In this document: piece after piece, positions 22,961 to 33,283 of the stretch
How positions within the stretch are numbered: the first letter of the stretch is position 1
Layout: the number at the start of each line of letters is the position of its first letter
Source: Erodium maritimum
Lineage: Eukaryota; Streptophyta; Magnoliopsida; Geraniales; Geraniaceae
DNA: 64,000 bases
Assembly: GCA_963921825.1 (NCBI GenBank)
Contig: OY997590.1
Location: 62,548,012 to 62,612,011 of the forward strand
Reading direction: 5' to 3'
The notes under the pieces: model-generated
Seen by the model: only the letters and a program-made list of their open reading frames with translations
What the model was told of the DNA's origin: nothing
Database searches by the model: none
Program-made: the position numbers and the translations under genes

Positions 22961-23608
22961 ATTCATCATCGTGATTAGGTAAGACCACTCCACCCTATCG
23001 TACGCCTTACTCATGTCCAGTTTTAGGGACATACATCAGCCATTACCCTGTCGTTTCATGCGTAGAGCATGAATAATCTCGAACGAGATGATGTCGTTAT
23101 CTTGGATACACCATCTTAGGATGAACGTGCCCCTGGGTTTCCGACATCACTAACTGAAGCAGGGGCATAGTCTGTTAGCAAGGACCTTCGAGAGAATACG
23201 GAATATAACAATGCATAAAGCAATGGGTCTGAGATCTGTGACATGTTCCGCATTCGGCTTCTTGGGTATCATTTATAATTGATTCAAAGGAATGGGTGGC
23301 CATAGTACTCTGAACAAACCGGACCACTTCCGCCTCTACCATTGGCCAATAATATTTATAAAACCGGGGGTTCAAGCCATCTAGAACTAGGGATTTAACC
23401 GACCCCATTTGAAACATTGCCTACTTGACCTCAACCACTGTCATCGATTGTAGAAGAAGTCCTTGTTCCTGCAACGATATAGAGGCCGTAAACAGTATAG
23501 GAAAGGGGTCACTCACCGGTTGGAGGGATGTGAACAACTGATGAAAGTAGGTAATGATCAGTTCCCGCATGCCCGTTTCCCGTATCACCAACTATCCCAC
23601 TGTATTCT
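22961..23608 (-). pseudogene. LINE reverse transcriptase N-terminal half
   Basis: Minus-strand frames read DGLNPRFYKYYWPMVEAEVV and VRFVQSTMATHSFESIIN (about 23250-23400), then, after shifts, LDMSKAYDRVEWSYLITMM (about 22970-23030). These are the first blocks and motif A, with its catalytic Asp in LDMSKAYD, of the L1-type reverse transcriptase. The family protein copies LINE RNA at a nicked target. Motifs C (FADD) and beyond are missing, and several stops are present. Confidence 0.75.
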
Positions 23609-26316
23609 TGTCACGCCCCAAATCCGGTTCTTGCCCGGACCCGAGGCATGACCAGTAATAAATGACGATAAAGCAATAATTCAACAATTAGTTCTTGAAA
23701 ATCTCTAATAAGAAAACTCAAATCCATAAATTCAGTTGAAAACACAAATAACCCTCCAGGGGTGTAATAATAATCCTCCACAAGGTTTGTTCAAAATAGT
23801 AAAGTGATAAGAACGAAGTCTCTACAAAGCACCCACACCGAGAAGCTCCCGAGCTTCTACTCCTCAATCAAGCCTGTAAACACAACAATAAACTCATAGG
23901 GGTGAGCTTGCGCTCAGTAGGGAAAACACATAACAAAGTGGACCTTAAACTCAACGAAGTCAGCAGCACGTCAACGAGATAGATCTTAACAAACACAAGT
24001 AACAAGTAACCAAACCAATGCCGTGGCACATGAAGTCTCCACCCTCCGATCCACATAAGATGTGTCCTCTCGGATTTTCCCTCCAATCCAGAGGATACGC
24101 ATATCATTGAGACTATCGGAAACACCCTTCAGAGCACATATCGTCGGAAGTCTCAGAAACGTCTCCAAAGGATTTTAGGTCCTCGGGAACCAAGGTACAT
24201 CTCCCATAGGAAGCGTACACTTGGGAAATTTTATAATAAGCAGTTCATAATTGAATAACGTACTCAACCGACACGAAATACTCCAATCCCAACAACCACC
24301 AAGCCATTACCACGCATAACTCACACATCACCTATTCACCACCTCACACAGTACACGAATCACATAACCACAGTACACCAATCACACAAACACAACTTAC
24401 CATTCACTTACCAGTCTCGAACCAACGGGGCATCGATCACCTGATTGCACCGCTCGGTACAACCAGTCATACTCGATGCTCCAAGCAACCATTTAAGTAA
24501 ATCAAGTTATCATTCGAATACAATCAACGATCAAGTACGAGTTGAATTAACCAATCATAAAAACCTTCAAAAGAGCATACACACATGCAATTCAACTAGT
24601 TCCATTAGACTCTTTAGCCTATCCACTAAGCAACCAACAAACAAGCATGTGATCCTAACACGCAGCTAATCCGAGGGCTTTGCCAAGGCTCCTCTACCAG
24701 ACAATCAATTCCCAAGTATTGAAAGCGAATTACACTAGTGATTGGCATCCTAATCGTTCACAACTAGACACTTCCGGTTATTAGTAAATGAAAGACGATT
24801 ATGCTAGTTATTCGCATCCTAAAGGCATATCTAGGACCTTTCCAATTTTATTAGCCTAACATGCATACTAAGCATCGAAAACGAGAGGTTAAGGCTTTCC
24901 CTACCTCGAGGTCTTCCTCTCAACACTCTAACGATAAGCCCGGTGGTCACCTCTCCGTTCTTCACTCGGGTCCCGGCGTGATAAGTGCTCCTCTAACTCG
25001 TGTCCACGTTCTTCCTTCTTTCCTAGCTTGGTTCAGAGGATTTGAACCACCAAAAGACCACAAATTAGTTTCCTCAACCAAGTGTTCTTCTCCTCAAGAC
25101 ACACAACAATGTTCAGAAATGGATCAAGGTTTGAAGAGGAAATGTGGGAATCAAATTGAGCTAAAAGGAAGGGTTTTGGGCTCTGGGGATCTGATCCGGA
25201 ATGCCAAACGGACCGTGTGGCTTTCCGTGCCGGAACATGGCACGGACCATGTCACAGGCCGGCCCGGAATCCAGCACGGAACGCGTCACAGACCGGCCCG
25301 GAGAGCGACACGGACCGTATCAGGTCCCGTGCCGGACTCCCGCCCGTCCCGTGCCGTGTGCCGTGCCGGTACCAGGCCCGTTCCGTGCCGGGTGCCGTGC
25401 CGGTACCTGGCCCGGTCCGGGTCAGATTCCGTATCAGACCTGACCAGCTCCTTCCCCTTTCTTCCCCAACTCGATTTTCACGGAAATCTCAACACAAACT
25501 CCATTTCTAAACTCTCCTAGCTCCAAAATAATCAACCAAAGATACCCAGCAACCACACCCTCAATGGGTTCATCAAACTTCAACCAAAACTCAAACCAAC
25601 AACCTACTTCACTACTTCTACTCCAAGCAATCAAACAAATAAGCAAGTTCTTCAACCTTCAAGCCAAAACCCACAAAACCCAAGGAATGGAAGTGGAAGA
25701 AATGGAGAGTTGAGAGCATCCTTACCTCTAGATGGTTGAGATGGAGAAGATGAAGTGAAAATGAAGGCAAAAGGACCAAGAACAAGCTCCAAAATCCAAG
25801 CTTTCTTCTCTATCTTCTTCCTCAAGAAAGTGAGTCCTCCTCTCCTCTCTACTTGTGATTTTCGGCTGCAACAAGAGAGAATGGGCTGAATTGTTGCTCT
25901 CTTTCCTTTAAATGACCTAAAATGTCAATTTACTCAAAAGCCCTTAAGGTCTTATCCCTTTAAAGGTAACTTAGGAGGGTATGAGGGTCATTTGAAGCCC
26001 CAATTTTCATCCTCCAAGCCAAGCATGACAAGTGTCATGTGAGGTCACTCCTACTTAATAATTTTTTAGCTTTCCAAGATTTATCGACAAATAACCGATA
26101 TTAAGCCCGAGTTTGACCGACAATTGACTTTAACAATATTACAGTCAAACTAAAGGAAACGACCCAACTAAGCTAACTGTGCTAATGGATAAGCTTTTTG
26201 GGCCCCGGAAAGGTCCCGACTGACTTTCCGAGTCATCGATTGACTTTTCCGGCCGAAAGTCAAACTTAGCTAGGATTCACCGGTTGTACCGGGATCAACC
26301 GGGGGTGGGTCTTACA
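23609..26316 (-). mobile_element. Solo LTR, minus orientation, duplication ATTCT
   Basis: On plus it begins TGTCACGCCCCAAATCCGG and ends GGGTGGGTCTTACA. Inverted, it has the same ends as the other long LTRs. ATTCT flanks both sides exactly (23604-23608, 26317-26321). Length is 2,708 bp. It interrupts the LINE between its spacer and reverse transcriptase. A GC-rich patch at 25195-25440 gives open frames that are not genes. Confidence 0.9.
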
Positions 26317-27585
26317 ATTCTGTAATGTTAGGACCATATTTAGGTGCCGCCGATAGATGCAGTTGCTTGGAAAAACTTGGTGTTACGATCCCCGTCCACA
26401 TTTTAGTGGTGCTTAGCTCGTTGCCTCCATAATGCTTCCTGCTTCAAGAGAGCATTAGCTTCTCTACGATGAACTCCTGTCCTGTTCGTACGATGATTCA
26501 ATTCAGCAATCTGCCTCTGACACCATCGAATGTGCCTCGTGTTCAGACCATAGTGCATCCGACCCCATGAATGAAGAGCATTGCCAACTTTTTTGATAGT
26601 TTCGGCCATATCAATTGTATGAGATGTGTTCTAGTGTTCCTGTATATTTATACCACAGGTCGGGTCCTATACCCATTGAGATTGGAATTTAAACTTCTGG
26701 GGGCCTCGATGTTCCACTTTGCAATCAAGGGATAGTAAAATAAGTCAACGGTCTGATGTTGTAACTACTTTATTACAAAGTTCAAGATTGAGGAGGGTAT
26801 CAAAATACGGACGAGAAATCAAAGCTCGGTCAAATCTAGCTTGGGTTCGTCTGTCATGGTGTTTAACTCTATACTACGTATATTGGTATTCCGTCATTGG
26901 CACATCAACCAGGTCTAACTCATCTACCACCTCACGAAAACCATGAATGAAGGACCGCAGACAGCTCCCTCCCCCAGTTCTCTTCATCCAAAATTTCATT
27001 TACCGATCATCAATCGCCCATTGAGCAACATCAACACCCACAACCCAAAACATGGATATGCCCCTCTAGGTATTGGATTTGGGGACACAGATGTGCCCTG
27101 CAAAACCAGATGATCGGGCCAGAAGAAGGCATCCCTTCGTGGATAACAATGTCTGTGACAAGAAGATTATATGAGGTTTCATTCCTGGAGAAGAAGGCAG
27201 AGCTGATGTGTATGGGTTCGCCGGCCCATTCCCTGACAATTCCAGACAAATATGCAGAGGTCCGGAGAGGGTTGTGGTTCGGTATGGACCGGAGCCAGGA
27301 TCTAACCTTCTTTGGTATTGGGGGATCGGGGTGGCCTGAGATAAACACACAGAGAGCACAGAGAGAGTTGTTAGGGATCCTAGTGAGGAAACCCCTAAGG
27401 GAGAACCATTGAGGGGCGAAGTATGCTGTAATTGAACCGGTGACGGCAGAGAAAACGGTGAGATGGAGGGGATTTGCGATCGCCCCTAGGACGAGGTGAG
27501 ATTACCAACCCGAATCCGAGAGGATTGACGCCGTCTAGGCATGACGGCAAGCTAACGGCTAAAAACCCTAGCCGTAGTCGTGTAA
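26317..27585 (-). pseudogene. LINE endonuclease (EEP-type) and ORF2 spacer relic
   Basis: On the minus strand near 27150-27200 a frame reads KPHIIFLSQT, close to the endonuclease block that normally reads FLSET. GISIFW follows near 27050. Near 26790-26990 is GGGSCLRSFIHGFREVVDEL, then DLVDVPMTEYQYT, RRTQARFDRAL and VVTTSDH, the C-terminal part ending in the SDH catalytic block. At 26403-26609 is the charged spacer (IRWCQRQIAEL, LLKQEALWRQRAK) that leads to the reverse transcriptase. This nuclease nicks target DNA to prime reverse transcription. Frames shift repeatedly and stops occur. Confidence 0.7.
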
Positions 27586-27796
27586 ACTTTTTTATTAATA
27601 GAAATTTGATTTAGATGGAGTATAGTAATTATATATTTTTATCCTAAAATATTTCTGCAAACATATATATCAAATTTTAATTCGTAGTGTCGTATATAAA
27701 ACATCAAGTTGCCTTCATTGTCAAATGCGAACATAAAAATTAGTAACCATAAAAAAATAACAAGTCATCAGACGATACCGTCATAGACACATGTGA
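27586..27796. other. AT-rich spacer upstream of MATE gene 1
   Basis: Low-complexity AT-rich sequence with no frame or element ends seen. It may contain distal promoter sequence. Confidence 0.4.
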
Positions 27797-28139
27797 AGAG
27801 AGACCCAAAAACGACACGGAACAACAGTGCCAAGATGCCTCAATCTCGTCGTGACCGCTACGAGCCACTGAGCAACAAGCAGACGAGTCGCTGCCGACTA
27901 GTCGGATCGGGCGCTAATATTATATATCTTTTCCGATTACATTTTATATAAACCCACTTGATCAAACCATGCCAAGAGGTCAAGAGAGACCCAAAAACGA
28001 CACGCGACAACAGTGCCAAGATGCCTCAATCTCGTGACCGCTACCAGCCACTGAGCAACAAGCAGTCGCTTGGATCGGGAGCTAATATTATATATCTTTT
28101 CCGATTATATGTTATATAAACCAACCTGATCAAACCATG
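27797..28139 (+). repeat. Direct duplication of the MATE gene 1 promoter (two units of about 160-175 bp)
   Basis: Unit 1 (27797-27971) and unit 2 (27983-28139) both run from GAGAGACCCAAAAACGACAC to GATCAAACCATG. They share AACAGTGCCAAGATGCCTCA, GAGCAACAAGCAG and CTAATATTATATATCTTTTC. Unit 2 lacks about 18 bases of unit 1 around the GACGAGTCGCTGCCGACTAG part. Each ends in a TATATAAACC TATA box, so the gene has two core promoters about 170 bp apart. Confidence 0.85.
28112..28120 (+). promoter_or_regulatory. Proximal TATA box of MATE gene 1
   Basis: TTATATAAA lies about 80 bases before the ATG at 28195, which allows a 5' leader of about 50 bases. An equivalent TATATAAAC is in the upstream promoter copy near 27946-27954. 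Assignment is by motif and position only. Confidence 0.55.
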
Positions 28140-28194
28140 CAGGTCTCTGTATCGGTTTAGTCTATAAAAAAAACTCTGTTTCTCTCTGTTGTAT

Positions 28195-30868
28195 ATGGAG
28201 AATAGCAAGCAGCAGCCACTTCTCACCTCACCAGAGAACGAGGTCCAAACCGACTTATCCTCACACAACCATGCCGGATTCGCCACCTTCCATCCCGGCG
28301 CCGGCGACATCCCTCCGATCAAAGGTGGCCGGGACTTCGTCAGGGAGTTCTCCATAGAATCGAAGAAGCTATGGTACCTCGCCGGCCCAGCCATCTTCAC
28401 CTCCCTTTGCCAGTACTCCCTCGGCGCCATCACCCAAGTCTTCGCCGGACACGTCAGCACCCTCGCCCTTGCCGCCGTCTCAGTCGAGAACTCTGTCATC
28501 GCCGGTTTCTCCTTAGGCATCCTGGTATGCATATTACAAAATAAAACCTGTATTTTTTTTATAAATAATTATTGAAAAGGTTGAATTGGATTAGATGGGA
28601 ATGGGAAGCGCATTGGAGACGCTTTGTGGGCAAGCATACGGAGCAGGACAGATAGACATGTTAGGAGTGTATATGCAGAGATCATGGATCATCCTCAACA
28701 CCACTGCTCTGCTTATGAGCCTGCTCTACATCTTCGCGGAGCAGCTCCTGAAGCTCATCGGACAGACGGCGGAGATATCGGAGGCGGCCGGGGTGTTGGC
28801 GGTGTGGATGATCCCGCAGCTGTTCGCCTACGCCATGAACTACCCGATCGCCAAGTTCTTGCAGTCGCAGAGCAAGATCATGGCCATGGCCGTCATAGCC
28901 GCCGTGGCCTTGGTGCTGCACACCTTCTTCAGCTGGCTGCTCATGGTCAAGCTCGCCTGGGGCCTCGCCGGCGCCGCCGTGGTCCTCAACGCCTCCTGGT
29001 GGTTCATCGTCCTAGCTCAGCTTGCCTACATTTTCAGTGGGACTTGCGGCCGAGCTTGGGCTGGCTTTTCGATCAAGGCTTTTCAGAATCTTTGGGGCTT
29101 TGTTAAATTGTCTCTCGCTTCAGCTGTAATGCTCTGGTAATTAAAATTTCTTTTATCCCAACTTTATTTTAAAAGGCTAAATTTGTCAACCTAAGTCATC
29201 TTTCTTTTATGTTGCGGTCCACGTAGAGATATTTGCACCATTAATGTTTTCACCTGATATCTCTAGATCAACCCTCTTGAAAAGGGTTTGATACCAATAA
29301 AAAGGGATGGATCTAAAAGTTATGCCCCTATCCCCCAACTAAATTTCAAGTTATTGGGCACTATACAAGGCAGGAACCAGATGGATTTTCATTTTTCCCA
29401 AGTATTCTATTTTATCCTTATACTGTATATTTAAATAATAAGTAAAAAAATCTAAATTTCCACGACCATTCAAATACTTGTTGACAAAAAAATGAAAACA
29501 ACATAGTATTTTATTTAGTATTATTCCTAAAATTAATGGGAAAGTGAGGCACCACACCAGAAGTAGCTTTGCTCTTTGGAATATTGTGTAGGCGCAACTA
29601 GAGAAATAAATGCAAGACATCCGAAGAAGAATAGGTGTCATATATATTCCTAACTTTTTCCTTGTGTCCATCACTAAGCATTATTGTGAATTGTTGTGCA
29701 GCTTAGAGATTTGGTACTTTATGGCACTCATCTTGTTCGCGGGTTATCTGAAAAACGCACAAGTTTCCGTGGACGCCTTGTCCATATGGTTAGTATACGG
29801 ATCGCTGATAATAAGTATTAATAATAATGATGGTATTATGGGCTGAGTGTATGTATGGTTATTCTTTTATTCGTGCAGCATGAACATATTGGGGTGGACA
29901 CTAATGGTAGCATTTGGAATGAATGCAGCTATAAGGTTACTGTGTTCACATTGCAAAGATTTTCATTAACATGTAGAAATTAGTGTATTAGAGTGTTCAG
30001 CCATGGGATTAAGTGGAAAAAAAATGTGCAGTGTTCGGGTGTCAAATGAACTAGGAGCGGCGCATCCGAGAACGGCGAGGTTTTCGGTGGTGGTTGCGGT
30101 AATGTCATCCTTCTCCATTGGTGTGGTGATGTCAGTGATTCTAATGGGGAGCCGGAACGAGTACCCGGCGTTGTTCTCGACCGATCCACAAGTTGATCGG
30201 CTGGTGGATGAGCTGACACCATTACTAGCTCTTTGCATTGTCATTGATAATATCCAACCCGTCCTCTCCGGTAATTCATTTCAAACCAACTTGTTCTTCA
30301 TCCTTAATTTCTCATTATGATATTAATTTGTGGCTCTGAAATTGCAATAGGTGTGGCCATTGGAGCTGGATGGCAAGCCGTGGTTGCATACGTGAATATT
30401 GCGTGCTATTACCTTTTTGGCATTCCATTGGGTCTCATTTTGGGGTACAAAGTCCAATTGGGTGTCCAAGTAAGTTTCGACCCCATACCCGACCGGTTGC
30501 CATTCCTATTTAGTAGAAAAACTAAGAATATTGAAAATGGAGAATGAAATTACAGGGGATTTGGCTGGGAATGCTGATAGGGACGGTGCTGCAGACTTGT
30601 GTACTCTTCTTTATGGTTTACAGAACCAATTGGAACATGGAGGTCTATTCAGTCACCCCTAACTGTTTTTATTCCTCTATATTATGCAAAAGAAGACTAT
30701 TCCAAATTGTGTCATGTTACAAAACTACAATTCATTTTCCTTTTAGTTGAAATTGTTATTTAATATTCCAATTCTTGTGAAATGCAGGCATCGGTTGCCA
30801 AAGAGAGAATCAGGAGGTGGGGTGGTGATGAAATAGAAAGACAGAAGGTTGAAGAAACATCAATTTAA
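28195..30868 (+). CDS. DTX29-like: MATE-family transporter, protein DETOXIFICATION (DTX29-like), 8 exons
   Basis: Predicted H+-coupled MATE antiporter that would move organic compounds out of the cytosol across the plasma membrane or tonoplast. Exons: 28195-28524, 28595-29136, 29702-29788, 29879-29935, 30032-30270, 30351-30469, 30556-30642, 30788-30868, all with GT-AG introns. They total 1,542 bases, 513 residues, usual for DTX. The soluble N-terminus (1-55) leads into the first MatE domain (KKLWYLAGPAIFTS near 57-70, then QYSLGAITQVFAGH). GSALETLCGQAYGAG is near 114-128 and SVRVSNELGAAHPRT starts the second half. GVAIGAGWQAVVAYVN is near 418. The start is the first ATG after the TATA box; no in-frame ATG precedes it. 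The C-terminus ends in a charged RRWGGDEIERQK tail. Similarity to Arabidopsis DTX29 is from memory; substrate is unknown. Confidence 0.93.
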
Positions 30869-31231
30869 AGAGAGAGGCAATTTCCCGACAAGAACGAAGA
30901 ATTTGTCTTAATCAACTTGTAAATGAGTTGGAATAACCTATAAAATGATTTATTAAGGACAAAATCTCTTATTGAATATTTTAAAAAGTGTTGTACAAGA
31001 AATGAAAGTGCCGCCAAAAGGACGAAGAGACAACCAAACATATATCGTCTTTTCGTAGCGCAGCTCGTTGGGACCGACATGCCGGCCAATAAAGAGGACG
31101 GACAACCATACGAGGCTGTCAAAAATAGAGAGAACTATAAAGACTATTCATATTCCAATCCTACTTTCCTTCTTCATTTAGACACTTTGTTCCTAGATGA
31201 CGCGTAGGGGATCATCAATAGAAGCCCATTA
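30869..31231 (+). other. 3' flank of MATE gene 1
   Basis: Presumed 3' untranslated region and spacer. AT-rich stretches near 30930-30960 could hold polyadenylation signals. No further frame is convincing before the Harbinger element at 31232. Confidence 0.45.
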
Positions 31232-32997
31232 GAGCACCCACAGTCGTGGGCGATAAGCTGCTGGCGAGGAGATGTCGCAGGCGAGGAGGAGGCGGGGAGC
31301 AGGCGAGGAGGAGGCGAGGAGCTCGCTGGCGAGATGCGCTGGCTATGTTCTTCTCGCCGGCAGCTCACGCCGGCGAGATGAGGGGGTTATCTCCAAAAAA
31401 TCGTTGTTGTCCAATAAAAATGCTTGGTGTAATTGCTATTTGTTTTGAAAAATAAACCCCACCTATATTATCCAAAAAATATCTATACGTCCAATCGAAT
31501 AACCTTGATCGTCGTTTTTTATGTTAAAAAACGCTCACCATAACTACAACATTTATGTTAAACCTACCCTAAAACCTTATATAAACCCACCCTCACAAAC
31601 TAAAATTCACAAACTCTCTACTATTCATCCTTCTCATAAGTATCGTCCCGACCCTCATCCTTCTTTGTCCGTCATCATGGAATTCGATCCTGAGGATATG
31701 GAATTCGATTCTATGTTGAATGACATGCTCGAAGACTGTCTGTCAACCGAGGAGATGTTGGACGACGCTTTGGTGGATTCTCCACCACGGAAGCGCAAAT
31801 ACATTCGACGTGACCGGGTAGCCGCAAACGAACGGTTAATGAATGACTACTTCAACACCAACCCTGTGTACACCGAGGTGTAGTTTCGGCGTCGGTTTAG
31901 AATGCCAAAGTCGGTGTTCCTCCGTATCGTTCATGCATTGGAGCAGCACGACGATTACTTCAAGGAAAGGTTAGATGCATTGAGTCAAGTTTCATTATCT
32001 CCTTATCAGAAATGTACTGCCGCCATTGTGCAGTGTTCGGTTGCAACTCGTGACTTATGGATTTGGCACTCTTTCTTCGGCATGGCGGGGTCGAACAACG
32101 ATTTGACGGTCCTGAACCATTCGAAGCTGTTCGCGGACGTTGTCAACGGTTGGCAACCACCGGTTGCTTACATGATAAATGGTAATAATTACACGCTTCC
32201 TTATTATCTTGCTGACGGTATTTACCCTTCGTGGCCAGTGTTCGCAAAAACAATTCCGTTACCGTCAACGCCGAAACTGAAGAAGTATGCTGAAGTCCAA
32301 GAAGCGTGCAGGAAGGATGTGGAACGAGCTTTCGGCGTACTACAAGCTCGGTTTCACATTATCAAACAACCGAGCCGGTTGTGGGTTCCCAAGTCAATCG
32401 GTTTGGTCATGAATGCGTGCATTATACTGCACAATATGATAGTTGAGGTTGAACGTCATACATACGACGGGTATCGTGAACAAACAGAAGAAGGTAGTCC
32501 AAGTCAACCACCCATTGCACGAGGAGGCTTCGTCCCGACCAATGTCATACTTGGAAACACTGAGAGGATGCAAAATGAACGTATGCATTACCGTTTGAAG
32601 GGCGATCTTGTCGAACATCTCTGGAATAAATTTGGAGACGCCTAGTTCATCCAGTGGCGTCTTCTTCAACTCTGTTTTGTGATCGAGGTGTTAGTTTCCT
32701 TTATTAGGTGTTCGTTTCGTTTATTCGGTGTTAGTTTCCTTGGTGTTAGTTTCTTTTTATCTATGTTGTTTCCTTTATTCGGTGTTAGTTATCAATATTT
32801 GTTGTTTTTCCATTTAAAATCTATTTTTTTAAAATACATTTAAAAAAATCAAATTTATTACATCTCGCTGGCGCCTCCCCGCCAGCCCACTGCAGAACTC
32901 ACTGGCGGTGAACTGGTGAGATGATTAAAAAACAATTTTTTCAACCATCTCGCCGGCGCCATCTCGCCGGCTGCCGGCGAGATGATTGTGGATGCTC
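31232..32997 (+). mobile_element. PIF/Harbinger transposon, TTA duplication, decayed
   Basis: Starts GAGCACCCACAGTC and ends GATTGTGGATGCTC, terminal inverted repeats that differ at two of 14 positions. TTA flanks it at 31229-31231 and 32998-33000, the 3-bp target typical of PIF/Harbinger. CTGGCGAG/CTCGCCGG-type subterminal repeats occur at both ends (about 31258-31385 and 32865-32985). It encodes one broken transposase and I see no Myb-like second ORF. Length is 1,766 bp. Confidence 0.9.
31677..32645 (+). pseudogene. Harbinger transposase, missing first catalytic aspartate block
   Basis: A DDE transposase for cut-and-paste of the surrounding element. An acidic N-terminal part starts at the ATG at 31677 (MEFDPEDMEFDSML, then PRKRKYIRRD). 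A TAG at 31881 interrupts it. The frame resumes FRRRFRMPKSVFLRIVHALE, then LSPYQKCTAAI. Sequence then jumps to ATRDLWIWHSFFGMAGSNND (second Asp), YYLADGIYPSWPVF, and RKDVERAFGVLQARF (catalytic Glu), and ends with NACIILHNMIVE. Compared with the family, roughly 80-95 residues between QKCTAAI and DLWIWH are absent, including the GSIDCMHW-type block that carries the first Asp. With a stop and that deletion the protein should be inactive. The C-terminal half is otherwise well preserved. Confidence 0.88.
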
Positions 32998-33000
32998 TTA

Positions 33001-33283
33001 TGATGTTGATGAGCGGAACTAAGGTGGTCAGATGAAACAAAATTTGTTGGAACTCGACCTAGTGCATGTCGGGTCGGTGGAAGACACTATGGAAGGGGAT
33101 TAGGAAAGAGCATGAAAGAGATTGATTCTAGGGACCTCCTAACCAAGGCCCGAGTGCTCAATGGTTTCGACTAGGGTGCTTACACTTCTTATCTTGTTTT
33201 GGACTTACGTTTCTTTAGAGGTAGAAGGACTTCCGCTTTTGGGTGTGATCAGGGTCTCGTTTTGTAATCTTCCCCATGATTGG
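33001..33283. other. Spacer cut by the Gypsy insertion
   Basis: It joins at 43310 across the ATTGG duplication, so 33001-33283 and 43310-44232 were once continuous. I recognise no gene in either half. Confidence 0.4.

Larger units (their letters stand above)
22961..27585 (-). mobile_element. LINE ORF2 relic (endonuclease and reverse transcriptase), split by a solo LTR
   Basis: Minus-strand LINE pieces at 27585-26317 and 23608-22961 join across the ATTCT duplication of the solo LTR. The 5' end is put near 27585 because a GGCTAGGGTTTTTAGCC-type leader starts there. Order is endonuclease, spacer, then the reverse transcriptase start. Sequence is lost after motif A. Confidence 0.7.

Noticed and set aside
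24861..25520. 219-codon open frame on plus
   Set aside because: It runs through the CCGTGCC-type repeat of a solo LTR; the Arg/Pro/Ser-rich translation reflects the repeat.
28624..29106. 160-codon alternate frame within MATE gene 1
   Set aside because: A frame-shifted shadow of exon 2 with no membrane segments; the MATE frame is clear.
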